From: JAKZVK01 sp965248255
Lineage (GTDB): Bacteria > Acidobacteriota > Terriglobia > Bryobacterales > UBA6623
Direction: 5' to 3'
DNA length: 64,000 nt
NCBI GenBank assembly: GCA_965248255.1
Contig: CBDFIW010000004.1
Span: 2,108,001 to 2,172,000, forward strand
Every line of letters begins with the position of its first letter. The first letter of the stretch is position 1. A program made the translations under genes and the position numbers. This document shows positions 63,438-64,000 of this stretch, piece by piece. The notes beneath the pieces are model-generated. The model saw only the letters and a program-made list of their open reading frames with translations. It was not told the origin of the DNA and did not search any database.

Positions 63438-63793
63438 GGAGTGGAGAACGGGCCTGCGGTGAAGCGTGGCGTAAGCCCCCAGGCTTGCCGAGTCCCGATT
63501 CTTCGGGACTCAGGCCCGCGAAGCGGCATTCGCCCGCACTACGGGGCCGACCCCTCGGTGCGCGACAAATCTGTGTCGGCTATGTCGAGCGCCGCAGGCG
63601 CGTTCCAGATAATAGCCCAGGGCGTCAGCCCTGGGAAAGCGAGCTGGGCGGTCTCCGTTACCCCTCAACCCACCGAGATACGAGGCCGGGCGTTGCTCGC
63701 CCGGCCTCGTATCTCGGTGGGTTTGATGAACTCGCTCTCTTGAGTCCGTCCGTTCCAACCGAATATACTGCGAATGGTACAACTTACGGCTTC
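63438..63793. repeat. Repeat-rich intergenic region with hairpins
   Basis: It contains a 9-bp hairpin GAGTCCCGA-TTCT-TCGGGACTC (63490-63511), an 8-bp hairpin CCCAGGGC-GTCA-GCCCTGGG (63616-63635) and a 26-bp palindrome (63667-63723). The region separates the transketolase promoter side from the start of the DUF1549 protein. A 160-codon frame (63261-63743) runs through the palindrome and is rejected. Confidence 0.6.
63667..63723. repeat. Perfect 26-bp inverted repeat
   Basis: The arm 63667-63692 is exactly complementary to 63698-63723 around a five-base TTGCT loop. TTT lies at one side. It could be a strong bidirectional terminator, a REP/MITE-type element or a palindromic binding site. Confidence 0.8.
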
Positions 63794-64000
63794 ATGATCC
63801 GCCAGTCGTCAGTGTATAGAAACCTGGGGCTCCTTGTCGCCTGCGCGCTATGGGCTCCCTCGGCCCGGGCACAGAGCCCGGGCGCGGAGGACGCCGAGTT
63901 TTTCGAGATGGACGTGCGGCCTGTGCTGGCCCAGAATTGCTTCGCGTGTCACACCGCGGCTCGTATGGGCGGCCTCGAAATGATCTCGCGCGAGTCGTTG
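63794..64000 (+). CDS. DUF1549-type protein with planctomycete cytochrome c domain, 3' partial
   Basis: The frame runs from the ATG at 63794 off the window end (69 codons). A signal peptide (NLGLLVACALWAPSARAQS) is followed by AEFFEMDVRPVLAQNCFACH, the start of the planctomycete-type cytochrome c domain with its CxxCH haem site, as in the protein at 37628. The ARMGGLEMISRESL end fits the same family. It is likely a paralogue. Confidence 0.82.
   Translation, partial: MIRQSSVYRNLGLLVACALWAPSARAQSPGAEDAEFFEMDVRPVLAQNCFACHTAARMGGLEMISRESL

Noticed and set aside
63261..63743. A 160-codon plus-strand frame opposite the transketolase gene
   Set aside because: It is antisense to a clear gene and reads through a perfect palindrome and hairpins.
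1..64000. tRNA and rRNA genes
   Set aside because: No T-arm GGTTCGAATCC-type sequences in a cloverleaf context and no rRNA-like stretches were found on either strand by eye.
1..64000. CRISPR arrays
   Set aside because: No regularly spaced direct repeats of 24-40 bases were seen; tandem repeats found are contiguous and short.

Overview
This window is GC-rich chromosomal DNA, most likely from an Acidobacteriota genome or metagenome bin; the assignment is an inference, because no rRNA or marker phylogeny could be run. It rests on the mix of families. There is a protein of the STGPRTxEGKxxxxxNxxKHGL type. There are large secreted DUF1549/DUF1553 cytochrome-type proteins together with a DUF1501 protein. 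There is a LolA-like outer-membrane lipoprotein-sorting protein, a short EF-Ts, a tiny AT-hook-like protein behind a structured leader, and several small acidobacterial-looking membrane proteins. Planctomycetota or Verrucomicrobiota share some of these families and cannot be fully excluded.

Layout. Positions 1-6.7 kb hold the end of an exopolysaccharide locus: bi-domain oxidoreductase, GT4 glycosyltransferase, heparinase II/III-like protein and WecA-type phosphoglycosyl transferase. From 6.8 to 9.7 kb are an exported methyltransferase, a DHDPS-family aldolase and the HGL-family protein. Positions 10-17.6 kb are accessory: a truncated group II intron, a broken YiiX-like fragment, a PhyH dioxygenase, the structured leader with its AT-hook-like protein, a P-loop kinase, a YdjM-like membrane protein, a deleted Ldh pseudogene and a His-rich Ni/Co exporter. 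Positions 17.7-23.8 kb carry an SGNH protein, a large propeller-DUF3604 protein and an IS630 element that has landed in codon 4 of an unknown gene. motA-motB-fliL follow at 24.2-26.2 kb behind a good sigma-28-like promoter. Next come a CusF-like lipoprotein, a MarR-NmrA-SDR operon, a three-repeat lectin and an IS3-family element with a deleted orfA. A TPR-SGNH protein, a VOC protein, a GNAT protein and two unknown small genes follow, with an attC-like site between VOC and GNAT.

Positions 37.6-42.4 kb hold DUF1549/1553 and DUF1501 proteins flanking a small membrane protein; a second DUF1549-type protein begins at the right edge. From 42.4 to 50.5 kb are envelope proteins, methylmalonyl-CoA mutase (large-subunit type), a HAD phosphatase, DUF4892-OmpA, DUF4412 and an MBL-fold hydrolase. 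Positions 50.5-54.6 kb carry the conserved translation operon rplM-rpsI-rpsB-tsf-pyrH-frr on the minus strand. The right part has an aminotransferase, a sulfatase, two methyltransferases and a translationally coupled set made of split transketolase and a membrane-TPR protein.

Two themes stand out. First, at least eight genes are split by single-nucleotide frameshifts, six of them one-base losses and several at short homopolymers, plus one in-frame TAA. This suggests consensus error in the assembly, real decay, or both, and it affects how the annotation should be read. Second, the accessory segments hold compact nucleic-acid structures that ordinary gene calling misses: interleaved complementary arms before the AT-hook-like gene, a terminator-like leader before the HGL gene, a 26-bp perfect palindrome near the right edge and several REP-like hairpins.
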